Assembly (NCBI GenBank): GCA_014190355.1
Contig: BJGH01000005.1
Coordinates: forward strand, 1-64,000
DNA length: 64,000 nucleotides
Direction: 5' to 3'
Origin: Alphaproteobacteria bacterium
Lineage (GTDB): Bacteria > Pseudomonadota > Alphaproteobacteria > Rickettsiales > UBA1997
Position 1 is the stretch's first letter, and the number at the start of each line of letters is the position of its first letter. The notes under the pieces were generated by a model, which saw only the letters and a program-made list of their open reading frames with translations, was not told the DNA's origin and did no database searches. Both the position numbers and the translations under genes were made by a program. Shown here in pieces: positions 17,101 to 26,089 of the stretch.

Positions 17101-17727
17101 ATGAAAAAAATTGTTATTGCTATTGATGGACCATCTGCTTCAGGTAAGGGAACATTAGCTAAAAAACTTGCTAGACATTTTGATTTATCATATCTTAATA
17201 CTGGAGCAATTTATCGCTTGATTGCTTCTCGAGTTATTCAATATAAAATTGCCATTGAGCAATTTGAAAATCATTTAACTAATCTAGTGAAAGACATCAA
17301 TGAAAAAGATTTGGATAATGAGCAATTATTCAGCGAAGAAGTTGGAGCATGTGCTTCGATAATTGCTAAAAATAAGGCTCTACGCCAAGCTATTTTTGAG
17401 TTTCAAAGACAATTTGTGGAAAGAGGAAAAAAAGAAAAAAAAGGTTGTGTTTTAGATGGTCGAGATACTACTACCGTGATTTGTCCAGATGCTGATTACA
17501 AATTTTATGTAACTGCTGATGTTGAGATTAGAGCTAAAAGAAGACATTTGCAATTCCCAGAGCTTAATTATGAAGATATTTTACAACAACTTAAAAATCG
17601 CGATCATAACGATATAAACCGTTTAGAATCACCCTTGCAAATTGCTAAAGATGCGGTTATTATCGATAATGGTCAGCTTAATGTTGAACAATCTTTTTTA
17701 AAAACCTTGGAACATATAAAAATTTAA
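17101..17727 (+). CDS. cmk: Cytidylate kinase
   Basis: Cmk phosphorylates CMP and dCMP. The P-loop is GPSASGKGTLAKKLA, followed by LNTGAIYR (the YRA-type substrate motif) and VLDGRDTTTVICPDADYKFYVTAD with RAKRR in the lid. At 208 residues it is normal length. It is followed by purH after a single base, so the two nucleotide genes form an operon. Confidence 0.95.
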   Translation: MKKIVIAIDGPSASGKGTLAKKLARHFDLSYLNTGAIYRLIASRVIQYKIAIEQFENHLTNLVKDINEKDLDNEQLFSEEVGACASIIAKNKALRQAIFEFQRQFVERGKKEKKGCVLDGRDTTTVICPDADYKFYVTADVEIRAKRRHLQFPELNYEDILQQLKNRDHNDINRLESPLQIAKDAVIIDNGQLNVEQSFLKTLEHIKI

Positions 17728-17728
17728 A

Positions 17729-19303
17729 ATGTCAAATTTGCAAAAAATTACTCGTTGTTTGATCTCGGTCTCTGATAAATCTGGAATTGTTGAGATGGCA
17801 AAATTTCTTGAAGAAAATAATGTTGAAATTATTTCAACAGGTGGAACCTATCAGCTCTTGCAAAAAAATAACATCAAGGTCAAAGAAATATCGCAATTTA
17901 CTAACTTTCCAGAAATTATGGATGGAAGATTGAAAACATTGCATCCCAAAGTTCACGGTGGATTGCTAACTGTTATGAGTGATCAACAACATTTATCGCA
18001 AGCTAATGACAATAACATACAACAAATAGATTTATTAATTGTTAATTTATATCCTTTTGTTGAAACTGTTGCTAAAACTAATGATGAAGCTGAAATTATT
18101 GAAAATATTGATATTGGTGGACCAGCGATGGTAAGAAGCTGTGCTAAAAATTTTGCTTTTAAAACGGTGATTAATGATGTTTTGGATTATCAAATATTGA
18201 AAGACGAATTAACAAAAAATGACTTTGCAACTTCTTTTGAGTTTAGAAAAAAAATGGCAAGCAAAGCTTTTTATGTTATAGCTCAATATGACTTGGCAAT
18301 TTCACAATGGTTTAACAAAGATCAATATTTTTTAACAGGTAATCTTAAACAGCATTTGCGATATGGCGAAAATGCTCATCAAAAAGCTGGTCTTTATGCT
18401 AATTCAAATACTGGTATTGTTAATGCTAAGCAATTGCAAGGCAAAGAGTTAAGTTATAATAATTTAAATGATGCTAACTGTGCTTATGAATTGGTTTTGG
18501 AATTTGATAAACCTGCAGTGGTAATTGTTAAACATGCCAATGCGTGTGGGGTATGCGTAAGTGATAATATTTTTGATGCTTATCTTCAAGCATTTAATGC
18601 TGATAGTAAAAGTGCTTTTGGAGGAATATTGGCAATCAATCAAGAAATTGACGAAAAGCTTGCCAAAGAAATTGTTGGAATATTTTATGAAGTGATAATT
18701 GCTCCAAAAATTAGTGAATCAGCTTTAATGATTTTGCAGACTAAAAAAAATTTACGAGTTTTAATTGCTGATTTTAAAAATGATATTTCTAGCCAAATAA
18801 AATCAATTTCAGGAGGCTTTTTAGTGCAAGAGCAAGATCTTAAAAACTTTGATAAAAAGGATCTTTTACAAGTTTCAAAAAATTCAGTTGATGATCAAGA
18901 AATCGAGCAGTTAATTTTTGCGATGACTGTTTGCAAACATCAAAAGTCAAACGCTATTGTTGCGGTAAGTAATTTTCAAACTATTGGTCTTGGCATTGGT
19001 CAAACTAATCGCGTTGATGCTTGTGAAATTGCTTGCAGTAAAGCTTCGCAATATCTAGCAAAAAAAAATAATTTACAAAATTTATCAGCTGATAACTATC
19101 AAGATTTAATGATGAAAGAGCAAGTTTATTTAGCTTCGGATGCTTTTTTTCCTTTTGCTGATAACATTGAAATTGCCAGTAAATATGGCATAAAAGCCAT
19201 TATTGCTCCCAAAGGCTCAATGCGTGATAATGAAGTTATTGCCAAGGCAGATGAGCTTGGAATTGCATTATATTTCATTGAAACAAGACATTTCAAGCAT
19301 TAA
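17729..19303 (+). CDS. purH: Bifunctional AICAR transformylase/IMP cyclohydrolase PurH
   Basis: PurH catalyses the last two steps of IMP synthesis. The N-terminal methylglyoxal-synthase-like IMP cyclohydrolase domain (residues 1-190) shows SVSDKSGIVEMAKFL, ISTGGTYQLL, MDGRLKTLHPKVHGGLL and IDIGGPAMVRS. The AICAR transformylase domain follows with LRYGENAHQKAGLY, VKHANACGV and SAFGGILAIN. The end ASKYGIKAIIAPKGSMRDNEV and the final FIETRHFKH are canonical. Length 524 is normal. It is downstream of cmk with a 1-nt gap. Confidence 0.96.
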   Translation: MSNLQKITRCLISVSDKSGIVEMAKFLEENNVEIISTGGTYQLLQKNNIKVKEISQFTNFPEIMDGRLKTLHPKVHGGLLTVMSDQQHLSQANDNNIQQIDLLIVNLYPFVETVAKTNDEAEIIENIDIGGPAMVRSCAKNFAFKTVINDVLDYQILKDELTKNDFATSFEFRKKMASKAFYVIAQYDLAISQWFNKDQYFLTGNLKQHLRYGENAHQKAGLYANSNTGIVNAKQLQGKELSYNNLNDANCAYELVLEFDKPAVVIVKHANACGVCVSDNIFDAYLQAFNADSKSAFGGILAINQEIDEKLAKEIVGIFYEVIIAPKISESALMILQTKKNLRVLIADFKNDISSQIKSISGGFLVQEQDLKNFDKKDLLQVSKNSVDDQEIEQLIFAMTVCKHQKSNAIVAVSNFQTIGLGIGQTNRVDACEIACSKASQYLAKKNNLQNLSADNYQDLMMKEQVYLASDAFFPFADNIEIASKYGIKAIIAPKGSMRDNEVIAKADELGIALYFIETRHFKH

Positions 19304-19565
19304 AGTATTATCATTAGATTGATTTTTGTTCATCCAAAAACAATTATAATTTTAGTTATCATCAATATTTTTTTCTTAAATATTATTCCAAGATAATATC
19401 GATCTCTTATCGTAATAACTTGATCTTCTGGAATGTTTTTGTCTTATTATTCCCTTGTTAGTTCTTATCATAAGATTTTTTTAAATATTAGGTAAAATAA
19501 AATAATTATAGTTTTTTACTAAAAGATCTAAAATATTTATAGTAAAAATATATTTTAAAAAAAAA

Positions 19566-20243
19566 TTACCTAATATTTAAGATTTTGTGAAGTTGAAGAG
19601 AAATGTTATAGCCAAATTGTTGGGCAATTTCTATAGTTTTTTGAAGATTTTGCTGATTTTTTTGTTGATCATATTCATCAATTGGTTGAATATAAACAGG
19701 GATTTGATATTGGCTTTGACCAACTTCACTAACTTTTGAATATTTGGGATTAGATGCTGAGATTAAAAACTTAAAAGCATTGATTCTAACCAATAAATCT
19801 TGTCGAATTGGATAATATTTACCTGAAGAATTTTTTGGTGAACAAATAATTTTTACAGCTTTTGGAAGTTTGCGATAAATTGTTCCGTTAGTTTCGATTT
19901 GCACTAAAAACTTTTTTTTGATAAGCTTATTGCATAATTTTTCAATTGGCTGAAGCATTGGTTCACCGCCAGTAATGACAATTAATTTTCTAACTAATTG
20001 CTGATCATTATTAACTGCAAGAGAGCAAATTTCTGCGAATAAATTAGCTAAAGTAATTTTATGCGCTGAATCAAATTCAGTATCGCAAAAACTGCATTGT
20101 AAATTACAACCACCTAAGCGAATAAAAACTGCAGGCTGACCTACATAAGGTCCTTCACCTTGAATTGTTGCAAAAATTTCTTGAACATTTAAATAATTTC
20201 CGCTATGTTTTTGTAGTTTTGTAATTTTATTTTTACCAAACAT
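19566..20243 (-). CDS. queE: 7-carboxy-7-deazaguanine synthase QueE
   Basis: QueE is a radical SAM enzyme that makes CDG in the preQ0/queuosine pathway. The substrate-binding start is FATIQGEGPYVGQPAVFIRL, and the iron-sulfur cluster motif is Cys46-x3-Cys50-x2-Cys53. TGGEPMLQP and QIETNGT follow, and the C-terminal QLHKILNIR is typical. Length 225 fits the family. The gene stands alone on the minus strand between purH and a divergent Hsp20-like gene; no preQ1 riboswitch is evident in its 110-bp leader. Confidence 0.94.
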   Translation of the reverse strand: MFGKNKITKLQKHSGNYLNVQEIFATIQGEGPYVGQPAVFIRLGGCNLQCSFCDTEFDSAHKITLANLFAEICSLAVNNDQQLVRKLIVITGGEPMLQPIEKLCNKLIKKKFLVQIETNGTIYRKLPKAVKIICSPKNSSGKYYPIRQDLLVRINAFKFLISASNPKYSKVSEVGQSQYQIPVYIQPIDEYDQQKNQQNLQKTIEIAQQFGYNISLQLHKILNIR

Positions 20244-20354
20244 TATCTAGTTTCTATAACATTAATTGCTTTTAAAAGCATAAAAAAATTTTAAAATATT
20301 TCAAAATATTTTTGAAAAAATCGTTTATAATTTTACTATAAGTAAAAATTTATT

Positions 20355-21221
20355 ATGTTTAATTTGCTCTTACGAATTTATAATTTATTTAAAAACTTTC
20401 TTTTAAGTAAAATAGGAATTGCTATAATTTTTTTAATTATAGGTATTTCTACCAATAGATTTATTAATTATCTTAATAATCAACAAAATGCTAGTAAATC
20501 AACAATAGCAAACTTTAGGCTATGGCTTGATAATTCTAAACAACAAGTTTCTAAAAAGCAAATTTTTAAATTTGACGGAACTAAATTTGTTAAAGAAATA
20601 GCAACTTCAATTGACAATAAGATTGATAACCAACAAAGCAAATTTCAAAGAATCAAGCAGTCTTTAATTGACAAATTAAATTGGCAAGTATCATTACCCA
20701 AGGGTCATTCTCTTGATCAAGAAACTAATCGACAAGAGCCAATAAATGCTAATGATAAAGCTAATGATTTAACGAAAGATTTATCAACAGTCGATAAAAA
20801 GAATGAAATTAAAGATTCACAAGATAAACCTGTTGCAAAAACCAGTGAGATTAGAAAATATGAAGATGAGGCAAGTTTTTCTTACGATTTAGTTTTGCAA
20901 GGATATCGTTTTGAAGAGGTTATTATTGCTATCAACAATAATCAACTTTCATTATCAAATTCACTGTCACATAAAACTGTGATTGAAATATCAAGTGGAA
21001 ATTCCTCTAATTCCAAAAATGCAGATTCATCAAATAAAATCGTAAAAAAAGATTTAAAAAATATTCAAGATTTATCCAAAAAAACAGATAATAATCAAGG
21101 TTTTAGCTATGTTCTTGAGCTTGATAGATATGATCACAAAATTGATCCAGAAATAACTTATCGCAATAATATCATTACAGTTAAATTTTTTAAATTAAAG
21201 AAAAATAACAGAAATTATTAA
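20355..21221 (+). CDS. Membrane-anchored protein with Hsp20/alpha-crystallin-like C-terminal half
   Basis: This 288-residue protein has one N-terminal membrane helix (about residues 17-35, GIAIIFLIIGIST). A Lys/Asp/Asn-rich low-complexity linker follows to about residue 175. The C-terminal part has two blocks resembling the alpha-crystallin sandwich: FSYDLVLQGYRFEEVIIAINNNQLSLS, then YVLELDRYDHKIDPEITYRNNIITVKF, which parallels the Hsp20 ending LPxxVDxxxIxAxxxNGVLxI. A Ser/Asn/Lys-rich loop replaces the central segment. Small heat-shock proteins are normally soluble, so a tethered form facing the periplasm is unusual. The assignment is by pattern only; a related CS-type fold would look the same. 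Confidence 0.5.
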   Translation: MFNLLLRIYNLFKNFLLSKIGIAIIFLIIGISTNRFINYLNNQQNASKSTIANFRLWLDNSKQQVSKKQIFKFDGTKFVKEIATSIDNKIDNQQSKFQRIKQSLIDKLNWQVSLPKGHSLDQETNRQEPINANDKANDLTKDLSTVDKKNEIKDSQDKPVAKTSEIRKYEDEASFSYDLVLQGYRFEEVIIAINNNQLSLSNSLSHKTVIEISSGNSSNSKNADSSNKIVKKDLKNIQDLSKKTDNNQGFSYVLELDRYDHKIDPEITYRNNIITVKFFKLKKNNRNY

Positions 21222-21298
21222 ATAATATACTTATAAATAATTATAAGGATCTAAACAATCTAAGGCTTAAATTGTTAATTATTTATCTAAAAAAATAT

Positions 21299-21325
21299 TT
21301 GTAACTAAGTAAATTAGTTTATAAA
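21299..21325 (+). promoter_or_regulatory. Possible sigma-70 promoter of tRNA-Pro
   Basis: A TTGTAA box at 21299-21304 and TATAAA at 21320-21325 lie upstream of the tRNA at 21340. The 15-nt spacing is short and the surrounding DNA is AT-rich, so this is a weak call. Confidence 0.3.
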
Positions 21326-21339
21326 ATTTGAAAAAATAA

Positions 21340-21416
21340 CGGAGTGTAGCGCAGCTTGGTAGCGCACAAGGCTGGGGGTCTTGTGGTCGCTGGTTCAAAT
21401 CCAGTCACTCCGACCA
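21340..21416 (+). tRNA. tRNA-Pro (anticodon GGG)
   Basis: The 77-nt gene has a 7-bp acceptor stem (CGGAGTG with CACTCCG), a D-arm GCGC-AGCTTGGTA-GCGC, an anticodon loop CTGGGGG giving anticodon GGG, a T-arm with loop TTCAAAT, and a genomically encoded CCA end. Pairing is near complete, with one G-T pair closing the anticodon stem. The 5' C73-type start CGG and discriminator A are typical for tRNA-Pro. It is a single tRNA with no neighbouring RNA genes. A weak hairpin with a T-run follows about 40 bp downstream. Confidence 0.95.
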
Positions 21417-21604
21417 TGCCCATAAAAAAAAGATTGATAATATTTTGTTTTACCAAATTAGTGGTTTTTTACCTGTGGCATTGAATAATTAATATCTTGT
21501 TGTTGCGAAGATATCTCTTAAAAAAATATTATTATAACTCATTTTTTATTGTAACTCATTTTAAAGTTAAAAATTTATTATAAATTTTCATGATAAAATT
21601 TGAT

Positions 21605-22966
21605 TTAGTTAAGCCTTTTGATTTCTCCTGATAATGAATTTGATTGAGCCAAAGTATCTGCATTTGCTTGAGAGGTGCAAAAAGAAGGTCTATCAAATGA
21701 TCTAGTTTTTTTGAATTTTTCTAAAATATTTTTTAAATTTGTTTTAAATATTTCAAATTTTTTATCGGCGTTAGTTAAGGTATGATCTCTTGATTTGTCT
21801 GATGAGACAACCATAAATAGAGAAAAAGAAATTCTACTAAATTCATAATTTAGATCTAATATTTCATTTAAGTATTCTTGATATTTTGTATTTAGCTCAG
21901 CTCTTTGTATTCTGAAAGAATCTATTCGTTTTTTTTCTTGTAAAATTTCTGTAATTGATATTGATGGCTTTGGTTGACTGAGATCTGCTTTAATATCTTG
22001 TTCATGATTTGAAAAATCTTGTGAACATATTGCAGTTAGTTCACTAATTTTAGCTTTTATTTGAGAGAGATTTGATGAGTCAAATAACTTTAGTTCTGAA
22101 ATATCCTCTAAGAATACATTAGCAATATTACAATTCGTTCTAATTATTGAAATTAGCTCTAATATTTGGCTGTAAACTGAAGAATTTTTATCACCAAGTT
22201 TGTTATAAGTTCTAAATCCTTCTTCAAGACTTTTTTCTAAATTTTTTTTAATTAATTCTGAAAAATCAGTAAAATCAGTGCAAGGTTGAATTGAAGTAAG
22301 ATCAAATTTTTTTTCTGGTTCTTTTAATTTATTATTAAAATTTTGTAAAAATTTATTTAATTCCTGAAAAATCCTTTCATCTGATTTTACTTGGCCTAAT
22401 GATTCTTGACCTAGTTCAGGTGACTTAGTAATGATTTTTTCAAGTTTTTTACTAAATTCATTAAATTTAGTTATCAAATTTTCAAGCATTTCATGATAAA
22501 AAGTGTTATCAATTCCCAATAATTTTCTAATATTATTAACAGCTCGGGTTTGTTCAATTAGTAATGAAATTATTGATTCGTTACTTGTTGGATCTTCTTT
22601 AACCACTTTTATCTCATCAATGTTCTGATCTTGTTGAGATGCTAACATTATTTGATCAATAGATTTTTTAAATAATTTTATTTCCTCAATTTGATTATTT
22701 AAATCATTAATTACTAGTTGCGAAGTTAATTTTAATTGAGAGCTTTGTTTATCTAAGAAAAACCTAACCACATCTCCATAAAGATTAAAGGCCTGAAACA
22801 TTGATTTAATTTTATTTTTAATATGAAAATTTTTTGATCTAAGTTTGTTATAGGTCGATAGTTCTTGATGAAAATCTAGAGCAAATAAATGTTTTAATTC
22901 ATCAATTGAACATCCTTGAATTTTATCTTTTTCTAAGCTAATTGAAAATTGGTGGTGCTCCTTCAT
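21605..22966 (-). CDS. Coiled-coil-rich protein of unknown function
   Basis: From the ATG at 22966 this encodes 453 residues; an in-frame TTG at 23011 would add 15 hydrophobic residues that do not form a convincing signal peptide. The sequence is Lys/Glu/Gln/Leu-rich, with long heptad-like helices throughout (for example around NLITKFNEFSKKLEKIITKS) and few Gly or Pro. No catalytic motif or membrane helix is seen. In intracellular bacteria such proteins are sometimes secreted effectors or structural proteins, but nothing here shows that. It lies downstream of ispE on the same strand with a gap of about 330 bp. Confidence 0.6.
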   Translation of the reverse strand: MKEHHQFSISLEKDKIQGCSIDELKHLFALDFHQELSTYNKLRSKNFHIKNKIKSMFQAFNLYGDVVRFFLDKQSSQLKLTSQLVINDLNNQIEEIKLFKKSIDQIMLASQQDQNIDEIKVVKEDPTSNESIISLLIEQTRAVNNIRKLLGIDNTFYHEMLENLITKFNEFSKKLEKIITKSPELGQESLGQVKSDERIFQELNKFLQNFNNKLKEPEKKFDLTSIQPCTDFTDFSELIKKNLEKSLEEGFRTYNKLGDKNSSVYSQILELISIIRTNCNIANVFLEDISELKLFDSSNLSQIKAKISELTAICSQDFSNHEQDIKADLSQPKPSISITEILQEKKRIDSFRIQRAELNTKYQEYLNEILDLNYEFSRISFSLFMVVSSDKSRDHTLTNADKKFEIFKTNLKNILEKFKKTRSFDRPSFCTSQANADTLAQSNSLSGEIKRLN

Positions 22967-23295
22967 ATTTTTCGCTGTTATTATGTTTATTAACAATAAA
23001 AAATTTTTCAAAATTTTTTTAACCAGCTAACCTAAATTAACTGCTTAAATTGTAAATAATTTATCTACATTTTTTTAGAAAAAAAATATTACAAATTTTA
23101 GTAGTGGTAATGACTTTTAAAAATTAATTAGTTACTGGTAAATATTTCTTCTAACAAGACCTGCGAGTTCAGAAAAGCTGTTTAATTAAAAAGGGATCTG
23201 ACTAATTTTCATAGCTGGATACCTTATCTAAGCAATTAAATAAATGTTAGAATCTATATTTAATTTAATAAATAGGTTTAAGATTTATTAAATTT
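22967..23295. other. Intergenic region with a GC-richer patch
   Basis: Between ispE and the coiled-coil gene is about 330 bp without a supported gene. Bases about 23155-23240 are richer in G and C than the flanks (aagacctgcgagttcag, agggatctgac, atagctggatacc) and could be a small RNA or gene relic. I found no tRNA, SRP, tmRNA or protein match on either strand. Confidence 0.3.
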
Positions 23296-24168
23296 TTAAA
23301 AATTTTGTAAATATTTAATAAAAAAATTAGGATAGATTTCTTGAAGTTTCTTAAATGCCATTTGAGCTTCGTTGAAGTTGGCATAAATTGCAAATACTGC
23401 TGAACCACTTCCCGACATTTTACAATTAATTGAGCCAAGATTTTGCATATTATCTTTTATTTCCTGAATTATTGGTGCATGAATTACTGCAATTTTTTCT
23501 AAATCATTTTCAAGATCAAAAATTTGTTGTTGAGTAAGGGTATTAGAAAAGTTATTAGCTGATTCTAAAAAATTGTTCTTGGCGTTGATAAGTTGCAGGT
23601 GATTTAAATTATGTTTTGCATAATCTTGAAAAATTTTTTTAGTTGAAAGATTAATTTGTGGATAAATTAAAACTATTTCAAGTTTTTCTAGATCGTTATA
23701 ATCATGTAAAGTTTCACCTCTGTTCATTACCATTTGAGTGGTTTCTTCGAAAAAAAAAGCAATATCTGAGCCAAAATTAAGTGAAATTTTTTGTAATTCT
23801 GATTTAGTTAAATTGAGATTAAAAATTTCGTTAAGAATTTTCATAAAACTACAAGCATCAGACGATCCCCCACCAAGGCCTGCGCCAACTGGAATATTTT
23901 TTTCAAGAATAATTTTTAAATTATTGGTGATACTATATTTTTCTTGGAAATAGTTAAGAATTGATGTAAGTAAATTGTTTTTAGGATTAATTAAATTTTC
24001 AAATTGTCCAAAAATTTTTAAAGAAAAGTGATCTGATATACCAACTGAGAGCTGATCACAAAGATTAATTTTAGTAATAACTGACAATAGATTATGATAA
24101 CCATCACAGCGCTTATTAATAACTTTGAGAAATAGATTGATTTTAGCAGGGCAGGACTTAGTAATCAT
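23296..24168 (-). CDS. ispE: 4-diphosphocytidyl-2-C-methyl-D-erythritol kinase IspE
   Basis: IspE phosphorylates CDP-methylerythritol in the MEP isoprenoid pathway. The GHMP kinase features are PAKINLFLKVINKRCDGYHNLLSV at the N-terminus, the ATP-binding motif PVGAGLGGGSSDA, FGSDIAFFF, and KMSGSGSAVFAIY near the end. At 290 residues it is typical. It is the last gene of hflK-hflC-degP-ispE, 18 bp after degP. Presence of the MEP pathway is normal for Rickettsiales-related bacteria. Confidence 0.95.
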   Translation of the reverse strand: MITKSCPAKINLFLKVINKRCDGYHNLLSVITKINLCDQLSVGISDHFSLKIFGQFENLINPKNNLLTSILNYFQEKYSITNNLKIILEKNIPVGAGLGGGSSDACSFMKILNEIFNLNLTKSELQKISLNFGSDIAFFFEETTQMVMNRGETLHDYNDLEKLEIVLIYPQINLSTKKIFQDYAKHNLNHLQLINAKNNFLESANNFSNTLTQQQIFDLENDLEKIAVIHAPIIQEIKDNMQNLGSINCKMSGSGSAVFAIYANFNEAQMAFKKLQEIYPNFFIKYLQNF

Positions 24169-24186
24169 CTTAAAAAAATTAAAAAA

Positions 24187-26073
24187 TTATTTCAAGTTTA
24201 AAACTGCTGGGAAACTTGAATCACCTCGTCTGATAAATAAAAATAATTTCTTATTACCTTTGCTAGTTTCATCAATTATTTCTTTAAGATCATCGATGGT
24301 TTTGGTTGGAATTTGATTAGCAGAAAGAATTATATCGCCAATGTTAAGTCCTTTTTCTGCTGATTCAGATTTAGGATTAACCTCAACAATTAAAAGCCCT
24401 TCGATGGTAACCTCATTTTTATCTTTACGAATTTTGCTTTTAAATTCTGCTAAAGACATTCCTAAAACTGGCGTTGAACCTTTTGAAATAGGGATTGGTT
24501 TTTTTTCAATTAAACGATTTTCAGAAGTTTTTTTAATTTCACTGTCCTTAAGTTTTTCAATTGTAACTTTAAGGGTTTTAATTTTACCTTGACGAAAAAT
24601 TTGTAATTTAGCGGTTTTACCAACTGGAAATTTAGCTACTGCTTTGGGTAAAAATTTCATATCTTCAATATCTTGATCTTCGAATTTTAAAATTATATCA
24701 GTTGGCAGAAGTCCTGCTTTATCAGCTGGAGAGTCTTTGATGACATCAACCACAAATGCTCCTTTTGTGTTCTCTAGTTTCATTGATTCGGCAATTTCTT
24801 CAGAGATATCTTGCACTGAAACGCCAATCCAGCCTCGCGTAACTTCTCCTTGTTCGCGTAATTGTTTTACAACTTGAATTGCTGTGGAAGAGGGCGTAGC
24901 AAAACCTATTCCAACACTTCCTCCTGAAGGAGAGAAAATTGCTGTTGAGATACCAATTACTTCACCTTTGACATTAAACATTGGGCCACCTGAGTTGCCT
25001 TTGTTAATTGCTGCATCAGTTTGAATATATTCATCAGATTGGCCATTGTTAATATCTCGCCCTCGCGCTGAAACTATCCCAACACTCACCGATCCTCCAA
25101 GTCCGTATGGATTGCCAATTACGATAACCCATTCACCAATTCTAGCAGATGCTGAATCGCCAAAATTGGCAAATTTAAGTTCTTTATTGGGGTTAATTTT
25201 AAGTAAAGCAATGTCAGTTTTTTTATCAATTCCAACGACTTTAGCTTTATATTTTGACCCATCATGAAGATTAACATTAATTTCCGTGGTATCGTCAATG
25301 ACATGATGATTGGTAACAATTAAACCATCTTTAGAAATTATAAAACCTGAACCAATTGAAGATAATTTTCTTTTCATTTCATTTGGTCCACGAAGTTGTT
25401 TTTCTAAATGTTTTTTTAATTCATCAAATAATGGAGTTTTGGGAAATTCTTCAATAAGATTATCTTCAAACATGTTATTGGCTTTGATTTCTTGAGAAGA
25501 GGTGATATTAACAACGCAAGGAAGTAAGTCTTCAACTAAGTCAGCAAAACCATTGTTAAGTTGATGGCGTGGTAAAACTGACTCAGCAGTTTTTACAGCA
25601 TTTTTGGCAATAGTTTTGGAAGTTGAGCTGGGTGTTTTTGGTAATGGTGTTTTGTCAGAAGTTTTAGTGTTGTCGTAAGCATTTTTTTCGGCAATATTTT
25701 TTTCAGCAGATCCCGTTGATTTTGGTGGTAATGTTTTATCTGGATTAGAGTTTTTGTCAGTAGCATTTTTTGCTGATTGTGATTTTGTTGCAGACTCTTC
25801 ACGAATTGTTTGATTGTCGGTGTTAGGATTTTTTTCAATTGCTGAATTTTTTTGATTACTAACTGTGACATTGCCTTGATCTGAATTATTAGTAGTGTTT
25901 TGGGGATTTTTATTGTCATTATTGACTTTTTTTTGGGCAATATTTTTGGGAGAAAGGCTGATTTTACCTTCTTGGGCTTGGGCATTAAAAATAAAACCAA
26001 GAAAAAAAAATAAAAGAAATATTGGGATTAGGAAAGTTTTTTTAAAATATTTATTTTTTATGGCAATTAACAT
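24187..26073 (-). CDS. degP: Periplasmic serine protease DegP/HtrA (Do family)
   Basis: This 628-residue HtrA protease has a signal peptide (FLIPIFLLFFFLGFIFNAQA) and a low-complexity Asn/Lys/Thr-rich linker of about 130 residues. The trypsin-like domain follows, with His257 (TNHHVI), Asp in KTDIALLKI, and Ser361 in GNSGGPM. Two PDZ domains end the protein; the first covers about GWIGVSVQDIS to KLQIFRQG, the second about VLGMSL to the C-terminus. It degrades or chaperones misfolded envelope proteins. The long linker between signal and protease is unusual; most DegPs have a short Q-linker. It lies 16 bp after hflC in the same operon. Confidence 0.94.
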   Translation of the reverse strand: MLIAIKNKYFKKTFLIPIFLLFFFLGFIFNAQAQEGKISLSPKNIAQKKVNNDNKNPQNTTNNSDQGNVTVSNQKNSAIEKNPNTDNQTIREESATKSQSAKNATDKNSNPDKTLPPKSTGSAEKNIAEKNAYDNTKTSDKTPLPKTPSSTSKTIAKNAVKTAESVLPRHQLNNGFADLVEDLLPCVVNITSSQEIKANNMFEDNLIEEFPKTPLFDELKKHLEKQLRGPNEMKRKLSSIGSGFIISKDGLIVTNHHVIDDTTEINVNLHDGSKYKAKVVGIDKKTDIALLKINPNKELKFANFGDSASARIGEWVIVIGNPYGLGGSVSVGIVSARGRDINNGQSDEYIQTDAAINKGNSGGPMFNVKGEVIGISTAIFSPSGGSVGIGFATPSSTAIQVVKQLREQGEVTRGWIGVSVQDISEEIAESMKLENTKGAFVVDVIKDSPADKAGLLPTDIILKFEDQDIEDMKFLPKAVAKFPVGKTAKLQIFRQGKIKTLKVTIEKLKDSEIKKTSENRLIEKKPIPISKGSTPVLGMSLAEFKSKIRKDKNEVTIEGLLIVEVNPKSESAEKGLNIGDIILSANQIPTKTIDDLKEIIDETSKGNKKLFLFIRRGDSSFPAVLNLK

Positions 26074-26089
26074 ATTTTTAAAATTTAGA

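Noticed and set aside
21450..21475. Rho-independent terminator after tRNA-Pro
   Set aside because: A 4-bp stem (acca/tggt) followed by six T is present but too weak to annotate with confidence.
25593..26000. Lys/Pro/Leu-rich frame inside degP
   Set aside because: It is the off-frame reading of the low-complexity linker of DegP, on the same strand.
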